Positions 25,970 to 34,711 of a stretch of 64,000 bases of DNA are shown here, in pieces. The DNA comes from Citrobacter koseri ATCC BAA-895 (GTDB taxonomy: Bacteria > Pseudomonadota > Gammaproteobacteria > Enterobacterales > Enterobacteriaceae). The stretch is from the NCBI RefSeq assembly GCF_000018045.1, contig NC_009792.1, positions 3,162,001-3,226,000 of the forward strand, given 5' to 3'. The notes under the pieces are model-generated. The model had not been told where the DNA came from. It did not search any database and saw nothing but the letters and a program-made list of their open reading frames with translations. Position 1 is the first letter of the stretch. Every line of letters begins with the position of its first letter. Made by a program: the position numbers and the translations under genes.

Positions 25970-27559
25970 TTAGTGCTCGCGCGTTTTGCGGAACTGAACA
26001 TCAGGATAGCGTTCCTGCGTCAGGTTCAGGTTAACCATTGTCGGTGCGATATAGGTGAGGTTATCACCGCCATCCAGCGCCAGTTGTACTTCGTTCTTAC
26101 GCTTGAACTCTTCGAATTTCTTCGCGTCAGTACATTCAACCCAGCGTGCGGTGGCGACGTTGACGGACTCATAGATAGCCTCAACGTTGTATTCGCTCTT
26201 CAGGCGGGCAACCACCACGTCGAACTGCAACACGCCGACGGCGCCCACGATCAGATCGTTGTTGGCGATCGGACGGAACACCTGTACCGCGCCTTCTTCA
26301 GACAGCTGAACCAGCCCTTTCAGCAGCTGTTTTTGCTTCAGCGGATCTTTCAGGCGGATACGACGGAACAGCTCCGGCGCGAAGTTCGGAATACCGGTGA
26401 ACTTCATCATTTCGCCCTGAGTGAAGGTGTCGCCAATCTGAATGGTACCGTGGTTGTGCAGGCCCAGAATATCGCCCGGATACGCCTCTTCCACGTGAGA
26501 ACGGTCGCCCGCCATAAAGGTCAGCGCATCAGAAATCACCACGTCTTTGCCGATACGTACCTGGCGCATTTTCATGCCTTTCTCGTACTTACCGGAGACC
26601 ACTCGCATAAACGCCACGCGGTCGCGGTGTTTTGGGTCCATATTGGCCTGAATCTTAAACACGAAACCGGTGAACTTCTCTTCTTTCGCTTCTACCGTAC
26701 GGGTATCGGTCTGGCGCGGCATCGGCGCAGGCGCCCACTCCACCAGGCCATCCAGCATATGGTCAACGCCGAAGTTACCCAGCGCTGTACCAAAGAAGAC
26801 CGGGGTGATTTCACCAGCCAGGAACAGCTCATGGTCGAACTCGTTGGACGCGCCCTGCACCAGTTCCAGCTCGTCGCGCAGCTGCTGCGCCAGGTCTTCC
26901 CCTACGGCAGCGTCAAGTTCCGGGTTATCCAGACCTTTTACAATGCGCACTTCCTGGATAGTGTGGCCTTTACCGGTCTGGTACAGGTAAGTTTCGTCTT
27001 TATAAAGGTGATAGACGCCTTTGAACAACTTCCCGCAGCCAATCGGCCAGGTGATCGGCGCACAGCCGATTTTCAGCTCGTTCTCAACTTCATCCAGCAG
27101 CTCCATCGGGTCGCGGATGTCACGGTCGAGTTTGTTCATAAAGGTGAGGATCGGCGTATCGCGCAGGCGGGTTACTTCCATCAGCTTACGGGTACGATCT
27201 TCGACACCTTTTGCCGCGTCAATCACCATCAGACAGCAGTCCACCGCCGTCAGCGTGCGGTAGGTATCTTCCGAGAAGTCTTCGTGCCCGGGGGTGTCCA
27301 GCAGGTTGACCAGGCAATCATGATACGGGAACTGCATTACCGACGTGGTAATAGAAATACCACGCTGCTTTTCCATTTCCATCCAGTCAGATTTTGCATG
27401 CTGGCTGGAGCCACGGCCTTTTACCGTCCCGGCAGTCTGGATAGCCTGTCCGAACAGCAATACCTTCTCAGTGATAGTGGTTTTACCGGCATCCGGGTGA
27501 GAAATAATGGCAAAAGTGCGGCGCTTAGCCACCTCTTGCAAATAAGGAGACAACGTCAT
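25970..27559 (-). CDS. prfC: Peptide chain release factor RF3
   Basis: 529 residues, full length. A translational GTPase that ejects RF1 and RF2 after termination. The P-loop SHPDAGKTT lies at 20-28, followed by switch regions RGISITTSV and LDTPGHEDFSEDTYRTL, and the NKLD motif (FMNKLDRD). The chosen ATG at 27559 has aaggaga upstream. A monocistronic gene by layout, 92 bp from yjjG. Confidence 0.97.
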   Translation of the reverse strand: MTLSPYLQEVAKRRTFAIISHPDAGKTTITEKVLLFGQAIQTAGTVKGRGSSQHAKSDWMEMEKQRGISITTSVMQFPYHDCLVNLLDTPGHEDFSEDTYRTLTAVDCCLMVIDAAKGVEDRTRKLMEVTRLRDTPILTFMNKLDRDIRDPMELLDEVENELKIGCAPITWPIGCGKLFKGVYHLYKDETYLYQTGKGHTIQEVRIVKGLDNPELDAAVGEDLAQQLRDELELVQGASNEFDHELFLAGEITPVFFGTALGNFGVDHMLDGLVEWAPAPMPRQTDTRTVEAKEEKFTGFVFKIQANMDPKHRDRVAFMRVVSGKYEKGMKMRQVRIGKDVVISDALTFMAGDRSHVEEAYPGDILGLHNHGTIQIGDTFTQGEMMKFTGIPNFAPELFRRIRLKDPLKQKQLLKGLVQLSEEGAVQVFRPIANNDLIVGAVGVLQFDVVVARLKSEYNVEAIYESVNVATARWVECTDAKKFEEFKRKNEVQLALDGGDNLTYIAPTMVNLNLTQERYPDVQFRKTREH

Positions 27560-27651
27560 AGTTCAATCTTCTTGAGTAAGCGCGGCGTCTGACCACGCAT
27601 GTTGAATACGAAAAATTGCGGCTATTTTACCCATCAACGGGGGGGAGGCAA

Positions 27652-28329
27652 TCAGTGTTTACACAGGAGTTGCTCCAGTTCGCTTAATGACGCCACGGTC
27701 CAGGTCGGTTCAATACCCGCAGGCTGCTCGCGATGGTGCGCATTCAGCCAGCAGGTGGAAAGCCCGGCGTTAATGCCGCCGAGAATATCAGACTCTGCGG
27801 TATCGCCGACCATTAACACGCGAGAGCGGTCAGGGCTGCCCGCCTGCTCCAGCGCGTAATCAAAGATGCGCGGATCGGGCTTCGCCACGCCCACTTCTTC
27901 AGAAATAACCAGCAGATCAAAACGATCGCGAAGCCCTGTTCGTTCAAGGCGAATTTGCTGCAATGAGGTGAATCCGTTGGTGATGATGCCCATCTTCACC
28001 TTACCGTGCAGGGCGTTAACCAGCGAAACCGCACCCGGCAGCGGTGCGCAAATCTCCGCCATGGCGTTCATAAACGCATCATTTAACTCTTCAGGCGGGA
28101 CGTTCAGCTGCTCGCCCCAGCCGACAAAGCGCTGGCGCTGAAGCTGAAGCGAAGTGATAGCGCCGTTCTGATAATCCACCCACAGCGGTTTATTGACGGC
28201 CTGGTAGTCCTGAAAATCTTCAGCGGTAAAGGTGACGCTATAGTCGAGAAACATCCGCTGCAAGCCGGTAAACGAGTCAAACGTAAACAGCGTTTCGTCG
28301 GCATCAAAGAAAATCCAGTCCCACTTCAT
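27652..28329 (-). CDS. yjjG: YjjG, HAD-family pyrimidine nucleotidase
   Basis: 225 residues from the ATG at 28329 (MKWDWIFFDADETLF). A HAD phosphatase hydrolysing (d)UMP, dTMP and modified nucleotides, thought to protect against mutagenic nucleobase analogues. Motif I DADET with nucleophile D9 and D11, motif II in ITNGF, and motif IV GDTAESDILGG are present. It lies 14 bp downstream of rimI on the same strand, as part of the holD-rimI-yjjG operon. Confidence 0.95.
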   Translation of the reverse strand: MKWDWIFFDADETLFTFDSFTGLQRMFLDYSVTFTAEDFQDYQAVNKPLWVDYQNGAITSLQLQRQRFVGWGEQLNVPPEELNDAFMNAMAEICAPLPGAVSLVNALHGKVKMGIITNGFTSLQQIRLERTGLRDRFDLLVISEEVGVAKPDPRIFDYALEQAGSPDRSRVLMVGDTAESDILGGINAGLSTCWLNAHHREQPAGIEPTWTVASLSELEQLLCKH

Positions 28330-28343
28330 CATTCCACCTTGTC

Positions 28344-28790
28344 TTACATACTGATTGGCAATGCCATGATTATCGCGTCCTCACGCCCGTCAGCCGTCGG
28401 GTAGTAATTACGGCGCACCGTTGCCTCATTAAAACCTAAACTTTCATAGAGTGCGATGGCGGCGGCATTTGAGGCGCGCACCTCCAGCCATAACGTCAGG
28501 ACGCCGCGTTTTTCCAGTTCATCAATCAGATGTTCCAGCAGTTCTCGCCCCAGCCCCCGACGCTGAAAATCCGGGTCAACCGCAATATTGAACAGCGTCG
28601 CCTCATCCAGCACCACCTGCGTAATCGCGAACGCCGCCATCTTTCCGCCGACCGTCAGTTGATAGTTGAGGTAACGTTCGCCCTGATTGCTGGCAAAGGT
28701 TTTTTCACTCCACGGAAACGCATGGGCGCGTTTTTCAATCAGAAACGCAGCAGGTAAATCAGTCGGATTGAGGGAAGAAATCGTGTTCAT
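28344..28790 (-). CDS. rimI: RimI, ribosomal protein S18 alanine N-acetyltransferase
   Basis: 148 residues from the ATG at 28790 (MNTISSLNPTDLPAAF). A GNAT acetyltransferase that acetylates the N-terminal alanine of bS18. The acetyl-CoA motif DPDFQRRGLGRELL and the ALYESLGF segment are intact. The start lies inside the 3' end of holD (32-bp overlap, different frame), indicating coupling. Downstream is yjjG. Confidence 0.95.
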   Translation of the reverse strand: MNTISSLNPTDLPAAFLIEKRAHAFPWSEKTFASNQGERYLNYQLTVGGKMAAFAITQVVLDEATLFNIAVDPDFQRRGLGRELLEHLIDELEKRGVLTLWLEVRASNAAAIALYESLGFNEATVRRNYYPTADGREDAIIMALPISM

Positions 28791-29172
28791 ATGCGCAAAT
28801 TTGTTGCCATAGTGCGGCGCGTGCCGTTGGGTTTGCCCGTAATTCATTAAACGCAGGACTTGTCACCTGAGCGCCTTCCAGCAGCAAAGGCTCTTCAGTA
28901 CCCAGCCGCCAGCTGTTGCACCGGCTGCCTTCCGGCAGCATGGCGACGCGGTCAGGCGTCAACGGTAATACCTGGTCGGGACTGACGGTCAATGCGCGCA
29001 AAATATCGCTCATCAAGGGTTCGGTCAGCGCCGGTAATTCTTCCGCCACGACCACCAGACGAACGTGCGCCGGAAGGGAAATCGCGATTTCCCCCTGTAG
29101 CGCGCCAGGGCGACGCAGCGACCACTGGGTAATGCCCAGTTGCTGTAATTGCCAGTCTCGTCGGGATGTCAT
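28759..29172 (-). CDS. holD: DNA polymerase III psi subunit HolD
   Basis: 137 residues from the ATG at 29172 (MTSRRDWQLQQLGITQW), E. coli length. Psi links the clamp loader to chi and SSB; its N-terminal segment binds DnaX. The open frame extends far upstream without similarity, so the internal ATG is chosen. Its 3' end overlaps rimI by 32 bp. It is divergent from rsmC across a 103-bp gap. Confidence 0.95.
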   Translation of the reverse strand: MTSRRDWQLQQLGITQWSLRRPGALQGEIAISLPAHVRLVVVAEELPALTEPLMSDILRALTVSPDQVLPLTPDRVAMLPEGSRCNSWRLGTEEPLLLEGAQVTSPAFNELRANPTARAALWQQICAYEHDFFPQSD

Positions 29173-29275
29173 AGCGAAACGCTCCTGTCTGTCAGGGGCG
29201 CAAATATAGCAAATTCGTCGAAACTGCGCCAACAAACAACTATAATCGCCGCCAGGAACAATAGAGGAACCTTTC

Positions 29276-30304
29276 ATGTCTGCTTTTACCCCGGCAAGTG
29301 AAGTCTTGCTGCGCCACAGTGATGATTTCGAACAAAGCCGTATTCTGTTTGCCGGAGATTTGCAGGATGACCTGCCAGCCCGCTTCGAAAGCGCCGCCAG
29401 CCGCGTGCATACGCAACAATTCCACCACTGGCAGTTGTTAAGCCAGCTGATGGGCGAGAAGGCGCGCTTTAGCCTGGTCGCCCACGCTGACGACGTCGCG
29501 GACTGCGACACGCTGATCTACTACTGGCCGAAAAATAAACCTGAAGCCCAGTTCCAGTTGATGAATATCCTGTCGCTGCTGCCGCTCGGCACCGACATCT
29601 TCGTGGTGGGCGAAAACCGTAGCGGTGTTCGCAGCGCAGAGCAAATGCTGGCCGACTACGCGCCGCTGAACAAAATCGACAGCGCGCGCCGCTGCGGGCT
29701 GTATCATGGCCGTCTGGAAAAACAGCCTGTCTTTGATGCGGAAAAATACTGGGGCGAGTACCGCATTAACGATCTGACCATCAAAACGCTGCCCGGCGTT
29801 TTCAGCCGCGACGGTCTGGATGTCGGCAGCCAGTTGCTGCTTTCCACGCTGACGCCACATACCAAAGGCAAAGTGCTGGATGTCGGTTGCGGCGCAGGCG
29901 TGCTCTCTGCGGCCTTAGCCAGCCACTCGCCAAAAGTGCGTTTAACCCTGTGTGATGTTTCCGCGCCTGCCGTTGAGGCCAGTCGCGCAACGCTTGCGGC
30001 AAACGGCGTTGAGGGTGAGGTGTTCGCCAGTAACGTCTTTTCTGACGTAAAAGGGCGTTTTGATATGATCATCTCTAACCCGCCGTTCCACGATGGAATA
30101 CAAACCAGCCTGGATGCCGCGCAAACGCTGATTCACGGCGCGGTTCGCCACCTCAACAGCGGCGGTGAGTTGCGCATCGTGGCTAACGCCTTCCTGCCCT
30201 ACCCGAAAGTGCTGGATGAAACGTTTGGCTTCCACGAAGTGATTGCGCAAACCGGGCGCTTTAAAGTTTACCGCACGGTGATGACGCGCCAGGCGAAGAA
30301 ATAG
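29276..30304 (+). CDS. rsmC: 16S rRNA (guanine1207-N2)-methyltransferase RsmC
   Basis: 342 residues (E. coli 343). Two tandem methyltransferase-like domains: a degenerate N-terminal half and a catalytic C-terminal half with SAM motif LDVGCGAGVLS and the catalytic NPPFH. It methylates G1207 of 16S rRNA in the 30S subunit. The ATG at 29276 has gaggaac upstream. A REP pair follows the stop. Confidence 0.96.
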   Translation: MSAFTPASEVLLRHSDDFEQSRILFAGDLQDDLPARFESAASRVHTQQFHHWQLLSQLMGEKARFSLVAHADDVADCDTLIYYWPKNKPEAQFQLMNILSLLPLGTDIFVVGENRSGVRSAEQMLADYAPLNKIDSARRCGLYHGRLEKQPVFDAEKYWGEYRINDLTIKTLPGVFSRDGLDVGSQLLLSTLTPHTKGKVLDVGCGAGVLSAALASHSPKVRLTLCDVSAPAVEASRATLAANGVEGEVFASNVFSDVKGRFDMIISNPPFHDGIQTSLDAAQTLIHGAVRHLNSGGELRIVANAFLPYPKVLDETFGFHEVIAQTGRFKVYRTVMTRQAKK

Positions 30305-30313
30305 AGTGGTCAT

Positions 30314-30393
30314 CGTAGGCCGGATAAAGTGCCTGCACCGCCATCCGGCATGGTTTGCGGATGCCGGATGGCACTTCGCTTATCCGGCCTACG
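30314..30393. repeat. REP pair after rsmC
   Basis: cgtaggccggataaagtgcctgcaccgccatccggc and gccggatggcacttcgctta...cggcctac, in opposite orientation. Confidence 0.85.
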
Positions 30394-30441
30394 GTTAGCG
30401 CCCATTTTTGCAGCAATCAATCCATCCTGCGTAATTAACTA

Positions 30442-30477
30442 TTGACGAAAAGCTGAAAACCACTAGAATGCGCCTCC
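30442..30477 (+). promoter_or_regulatory. tRNA-Leu operon promoter with GC-rich discriminator
   Basis: TTGACG (30442-30447), a 16-bp spacer, TAGAAT (30464-30469), then GCGCCTCC. A strong -35, a good -10 and a GC discriminator are the pattern of stringently controlled stable-RNA promoters. Confidence 0.8.
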
Positions 30478-30510
30478 GTGGTAGCGATTCTTTTTAAGAA
30501 TCGATGGTAT

Positions 30511-30597
30511 GCGAAGGTGGCGGAATTGGTAGACGCGCTAGCTTCAGGTGTTAGTGTCCTTACGGACGTGGGGGTTCAAGTCCCCCCCCTCGCACCA
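30511..30597 (+). tRNA. leuQ: tRNA-Leu (anticodon CAG), first copy
   Basis: 87 nt with encoded CCA. The anticodon CAG is at 30545-30547, and a long variable arm marks a class II tRNA. It reads the abundant CUG codon. First of three tandem copies next to rsmC, as in the E. coli leuQPV operon. Confidence 0.96.
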
Positions 30598-30624
30598 AAA
30601 CCACGTTGATATTGCTCGCACTGG

Positions 30625-30711
30625 GCGAAGGTGGCGGAATTGGTAGACGCGCTAGCTTCAGGTGTTAGTGTTCTTACGGACGTGGGGGTTCAAGTCCCCC
30701 CCCTCGCACCA
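30625..30711 (+). tRNA. leuP: tRNA-Leu (CAG), second copy
   Basis: 87 nt, identical to its neighbours except for T instead of C at position 48 (30672) in the variable arm. The change turns a C-G pair into a wobble, so the arm can still fold. Confidence 0.96.
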
Positions 30712-30743
30712 ACGAGGCGATATCAAAAAAGTAAGATGACTGT

Positions 30744-30830
30744 GCGAAGGTGGCGGAATTGGTAGACGCGCTAGCTTCAGGTGTTAGTGTCCTTACGGAC
30801 GTGGGGGTTCAAGTCCCCCCCCTCGCACCA
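30744..30830 (+). tRNA. leuV: tRNA-Leu (CAG), third copy
   Basis: 87 nt, identical to the first copy, with encoded CCA. The spacers between copies are 27 and 32 bp, consistent with one precursor transcript. Confidence 0.96.
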
Positions 30831-30869
30831 ATTATCTTATTTCCCTTCTCTGTTTTACGTCTTGTTTGT

Positions 30870-31106
30870 TCATCCCTGATTCAAATTCATCATAACCAGC
30901 ACCATGCCGCTGATCAGCGCGACACATGACGGCAGCAGGACGAAATGCCGTAAGCGTTTGTGATACAGCATCAACGAAGTCAGCAGTAATCCTAATACAA
31001 TCAGTACCTTCCATGCGTCAATGGAGAGGCCGGCAAACGCCAGTCCGGTAATAAAAATACCCGGCAACAATATCCCCCATCCACTGCCCAGTGTACGCTG
31101 CAACAT
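30870..31106 (-). CDS. Small inner-membrane protein, DUF1435-like
   Basis: 78 residues from the ATG at 31106, chosen because agaggt lies 6 bp upstream; the frame is open further to 31229 without a better start. Three hydrophobic stretches are visible: GILLPGIFITGLAFAGL, WKVLIVLGLLLTSLMLY and FVLLPSCVALISGMVLVMM. It resembles, from memory, the DUF1435 protein encoded near the tRNA-Leu genes in Salmonella. The function is unknown. It is divergent from the GGDEF gene. Confidence 0.7.
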   Translation of the reverse strand: MLQRTLGSGWGILLPGIFITGLAFAGLSIDAWKVLIVLGLLLTSLMLYHKRLRHFVLLPSCVALISGMVLVMMNLNQG

Positions 31107-31280
31107 GGCTTTACCTCTGATACCGATAATGATAACCAATAGCATATGATAAAATTTCTCATTTGTCAGCAGTTCGTCACACTTCCTTGTATGAGATTGT
31201 CTTAACAATTGATGACATGAATTCAGCAAGGTGATAGATTGGGCGGTGGTTAACTTACAAACAATAAAAACGTTTATTTA

Positions 31281-31305
31281 TGCGGGCTTTTTCCCGCACG
31301 TTATT
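31281..31305 (+). terminator. Hairpin with T-run upstream of the GGDEF gene
   Basis: TGCGGG-cttttt-CCCGCA followed by cgttattttt. It lies about 50 bp upstream of the GGDEF start and could insulate or attenuate that gene. Confidence 0.5.
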
Positions 31306-31358
31306 TTTCATTTTGGCCCCAACCAGCGTAATTCATAGATAAATAACGACATTCAGAT

Positions 31359-32426
31359 ATGACAGCTCAATCCTGGCGCGCGCTACGCACCAAAAAATAT
31401 CAATTCTCTTTACGCCTTTTTCTGTTTCTCAATGCGGTGTCCGGGCTGTTTACGCTTGTCTTTCCTCTTTATGAGGTCAGGGCTGTCTCAGTCCCGGCAA
31501 TACTGCTCTTTGTTGCAAGTACGTTACTTCTGATATGGCACGGAAAATATACGCATAAAAAGATTAATATCCCCTTTATTTCTGTTATATCAGGCATATT
31601 GTGGGCCTGGCATATCACACTGAAATATAATGCTATGAACCATAGCGATTATACTTTTCTACTCATCGCCCTTCTCTGCGTGTTATTTATTGGCTCCATC
31701 GCCTTTGCTAATAATATCATTGCGTTTACGTTCCATTCATTGCCTTCCGTTCTGGCCTGCCTGTGGCTTAATGGCAGCGAACACGGCATACGGATTATTT
31801 ATCTCATGGCGCTCCCGATGGCGGGCATTGCCATCCAGCATGTTATTCAAAAACGCTATGACGATTTCGCTCAACAGCTGATGTACAAACTGCTGGAAGA
31901 GAGAGAAACGCTGAACGGGCTGAGTATGCTCGATCCTTTGACTGGCCTGTATAATCGCCGCGGCCTGCAAAATAAGCTGAATACGCTCCTTGCTCTGGAA
32001 ACGCACGAAGAACACTACGTATTGCTGCTGGATATCGATCACTTCAAAGCTTATAACGATCACTATGGGCACATGATGGGCGACCAGGCTCTCATTCGCG
32101 TTTCAGCCGCGATTCGTGACGCTGTCCGTTCCCGGGATATTGTCACCCGTTTTGGCGGCGAAGAGTTTATGGTCCTGCTGACCGCGACCGATCCACAGGA
32201 GGCGCGCACGACCGCCGAACGTATTCGCCAGAAGGTCTACGATCTCAAAATCCCACATATGTTTAATGTCAGCGTGGCGACCAATGTCACCATCAGCGTT
32301 GGCATCGCGCCGCTACTGGGTCAGGACATGGAGGCTGCAATCGTCAAGGCAGATAAAGCGCTGTATGAGGCCAAAAACCTGGGGCGCAACAACATTCTTG
32401 CGAGTGACGAACTGCGTACGGTCTGA
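31359..32426 (+). CDS. Membrane-bound diguanylate cyclase (GGDEF)
   Basis: 355 residues. The N-terminal half (about 15-165) contains five or six hydrophobic segments, resembling a membrane sensor. The C-terminal GGDEF domain starts with LDPLTGLYNRRG at 191-202, has DIDHFK, and the active-site motif GGEEF at 266-270. An inhibitory I-site RxxD (RSRD, 257-260) sits five residues before it, so product inhibition is expected. It makes cyclic di-GMP from GTP. Location beside fhuF recalls the Salmonella cyclase STM4551. The ribosome-binding site is weak. Confidence 0.88.
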   Translation: MTAQSWRALRTKKYQFSLRLFLFLNAVSGLFTLVFPLYEVRAVSVPAILLFVASTLLLIWHGKYTHKKINIPFISVISGILWAWHITLKYNAMNHSDYTFLLIALLCVLFIGSIAFANNIIAFTFHSLPSVLACLWLNGSEHGIRIIYLMALPMAGIAIQHVIQKRYDDFAQQLMYKLLEERETLNGLSMLDPLTGLYNRRGLQNKLNTLLALETHEEHYVLLLDIDHFKAYNDHYGHMMGDQALIRVSAAIRDAVRSRDIVTRFGGEEFMVLLTATDPQEARTTAERIRQKVYDLKIPHMFNVSVATNVTISVGIAPLLGQDMEAAIVKADKALYEAKNLGRNNILASDELRTV

Positions 32427-32502
32427 CACAGGGAGATATCATCGTGCTACCGCGCACAGCGTCACGACAAAGCGCTTGCCATCGACTATCGCTATCATTA
32501 GG

Positions 32503-32522
32503 ATTAGCAATCATTATCATTT
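32503..32522. promoter_or_regulatory. Probable Fur box upstream of fhuF
   Basis: The segment around AATCATTATC (32509-32518) matches the right half of the Fur consensus exactly. The left half is weaker. It sits about 30-45 bp before the fhuF start. E. coli fhuF is Fur-repressed. Confidence 0.6.
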
Positions 32523-32548
32523 AGATTACTATCCTTATATACAGCGCT

Positions 32549-33337
32549 ATGCCTTACCGTTCCGCACCGATCATTGAAGATGTCACCTGGCGAGCCCATC
32601 TCCAGCCTGAGATGCCCTCGCTGGCTGAAGCCGTGCGTGAAACGATAACCCGGACGCGCGAACATCTGCTTGATTTTATTCGGCTGGACGAACCGCACCC
32701 AACGGGCGCCATGACGCTGGCGCAGTGGGCTCGACCGGGTACGATGCGCTCTCTGCTGGCTATCTATTCCGACCATATTTATCGTCATCAACCGACGCAA
32801 CCACGCGAAAATAAGCCGCTCATTTCACTTTGGGCGCAATGGTATATCGGTCTGATGGTACCGCCTCTGATGCTTGCCCTGCTCACCCAGGAAAGGGCCA
32901 TTGACGTTTCGCCCGAGCACATGCACGTTGAGTTCCACGAAACCGGACGCGCAGCCTGTTTTTGGGTTGATGTTCATCAGGACGAGCGGGCAACCGCGCA
33001 TTCTCCTCAACAGAGAATGGAAACGCTGATCGTCTCTGCGCTGATGCCGGTCGTTCAGGCACTGGAATCAACCGGCGATATTAACGGTAAGCTTATCTGG
33101 AGTAACACCGGGTATCTGATCAACTGGTATCTGACCGAAATGAAACCGCTGCTTGGCGAAGCCTTGCTGGCAACGCTGCGCCAGAGCTGCTTCTTCGAAA
33201 AGCAACTTTCCAGTGGTCAGGATAACCCGCTGTGGCGTACCGTCGTCCCTCGCGAAGGTCTGCTGGTGCGCCGAACCTGCTGTCAACGCTACCGGTTGCC
33301 AGACGTTCAGCAATGCGGTGACTGTACGCTGAAATAA
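32549..33337 (+). CDS. fhuF: Ferric siderophore reductase FhuF
   Basis: 262 residues, as in E. coli. A cytoplasmic [2Fe-2S] protein that reduces iron in hydroxamate-type siderophores to release it. The unusual cluster motif CC-x10-C-x2-C is at the C-terminus: C244, C245, C256 and C259. WAQWYIGLMVPPLMLALLTQE is the long conserved helix. It has a likely Fur box upstream and a shared terminator hairpin downstream. Confidence 0.96.
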   Translation: MPYRSAPIIEDVTWRAHLQPEMPSLAEAVRETITRTREHLLDFIRLDEPHPTGAMTLAQWARPGTMRSLLAIYSDHIYRHQPTQPRENKPLISLWAQWYIGLMVPPLMLALLTQERAIDVSPEHMHVEFHETGRAACFWVDVHQDERATAHSPQQRMETLIVSALMPVVQALESTGDINGKLIWSNTGYLINWYLTEMKPLLGEALLATLRQSCFFEKQLSSGQDNPLWRTVVPREGLLVRRTCCQRYRLPDVQQCGDCTLK

Positions 33338-33359
33338 ACAAGGCGCCGCTGCGCCTTGT
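33338..33359. terminator. Hairpin between fhuF and the PTS gene
   Basis: ACAAGGCGC-cgct-GCGCCTTGT, a perfect 9-bp stem between convergent genes. Short T-rich tails follow on both strands, so it may serve both. Confidence 0.7.
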
Positions 33360-33367
33360 TCAACACG

Positions 33368-34711
33368 TCAGGCCATCTGCTGACTCTCCTCTTCTGCACG
33401 CCCGGCCTCTTCTGCCTCTTGCGCCAGAAGCTGCTTCTCATAAACCTTAAAGAACGGGAAGTATATGATGGCGGACACCAGCGCCAGTATGACCACCAGG
33501 ATCGCCGCACGGTAGTCCCAGCCCAGTGCCCACGCAGCGCCAACCGGTGCGGGCGCAGTCCACGGCACCACGGAAATCACCCGCCCAATCAGATCCAGTT
33601 TCATCGCCGCCCACGCCAGCACGGCGTTCACCATTGGCGCCAGCAGGAACGGGATAAAGAACACCGGGTTCATCACAATCGGCGTCCCGAAAATAACCGG
33701 TTCGTTGATATTAAAGATACTCGGCACGACGCTTAAGCGGCCAATAGAGCGCAAATGTACGGAACGGCTGCGTAAATAACAAATCACCAGCCCCATCGTG
33801 GCGCCAGAACCGCCAATGACGATGAAGAAAGTCCAGAAGGCTTCCATGAAAATATGCGGCAACGGTGCCCCCTGCGCCAGCGCGGTCTGGTTCATACCGA
33901 GATTGGTCAGCCAGAACATTTGCAGCATCCCGGAGACAATCGCTGCTCCGTGAATCCCCGCAAACCACAGCAGATGCCCAATCAGCACCGCCAGCAAAAT
34001 AGCGGGCAACGAATCCGCAGCGGAAACCAGCGGTTTAAAGATCGCCATGATCGCCTGTGGGATCAGCATATCGAACTGCGACTGGATCGCCAGGCTCAGC
34101 GGATACAAGGTCAGAACCACCACCAGCACCGGAATCAGCAGATCAAAGGAGTTCTTGATCATCGGCGGCACCTGGTCTGGCAGGCGAATGCCAATGTTAT
34201 GCGCTTTCAGGAAGCGCATCATTTCAACACAGTAAATCGCCACCAGAATCGCGGTAAAAATCCCCGTTCCGCCCAGGCTGTCAACCGGCATAGTGCCGTT
34301 TGTTTTCGGCGCGGCAACCAGCAAGAAGGCCATGATCGAGAGCATGGCGCACATAAACGGATCTAACTGATGCGATTTAACATAGTGTTTGCCCAGGTTA
34401 TAGGCAATGGCCGCACAGATATAGATGGACATGATCCCCATCGTCATATCAAACGGCGTCAAAATCTGGCTTTCAAACTGTTTCGCCAGCGCCAGCCAGC
34501 CACGGGCAAATCCCCAGGTGGTGTCCGGTGAGAAAGGAGGATAGGCGAAAACCAGCAGGAAGGAGCCGACAATCATAAACGGCATTGCCGAAATGAAACC
34601 ATCACGAATCGCCATAACATGACGTTGTGAGGAAATACGTCCGGCAACGGGACTCACGTAGTTTTCGACAAACCGAAAAATCACATTAAACACAGCATGG
34701 TTGGTAGACAT
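33368..34711 (-). CDS. PTS EIIC permease, cellobiose/chitobiose (Lac) family, orphan
   Basis: 447 residues, about ten hydrophobic segments. It resembles ChbC/CelB EIIC proteins: IRDGFISAMPFMIVGSFLLV, the substrate-loop GIHGAAIVSG, and FNINEPVIFGTPIVMNP, which carries the conserved NEP motif. It would transport a beta-linked disaccharide with phosphorylation by EIIA and EIIB encoded elsewhere. No EIIA, EIIB, hydrolase or regulator gene is adjacent, which is odd. The acidic C-terminal tail (EAEEAGRAEEESQQ) is a further feature. Twin LacI-type operators lie upstream. Confidence 0.88.
   Translation of the reverse strand: MSTNHAVFNVIFRFVENYVSPVAGRISSQRHVMAIRDGFISAMPFMIVGSFLLVFAYPPFSPDTTWGFARGWLALAKQFESQILTPFDMTMGIMSIYICAAIAYNLGKHYVKSHQLDPFMCAMLSIMAFLLVAAPKTNGTMPVDSLGGTGIFTAILVAIYCVEMMRFLKAHNIGIRLPDQVPPMIKNSFDLLIPVLVVVLTLYPLSLAIQSQFDMLIPQAIMAIFKPLVSAADSLPAILLAVLIGHLLWFAGIHGAAIVSGMLQMFWLTNLGMNQTALAQGAPLPHIFMEAFWTFFIVIGGSGATMGLVICYLRSRSVHLRSIGRLSVVPSIFNINEPVIFGTPIVMNPVFFIPFLLAPMVNAVLAWAAMKLDLIGRVISVVPWTAPAPVGAAWALGWDYRAAILVVILALVSAIIYFPFFKVYEKQLLAQEAEEAGRAEEESQQMA

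Noticed and set aside
25973..27592. 539-codon open frame on the plus strand opposite prfC
   Set aside because: Antisense shadow of prfC with no recognisable motifs or good ribosome-binding site.
30511..32426. tRNA-Leu cluster considered as the attachment site of an integrated island
   Set aside because: No integrase gene and no displaced partial copy of the tRNA 3' end downstream. The neighbouring genes are few and end at the core gene fhuF.
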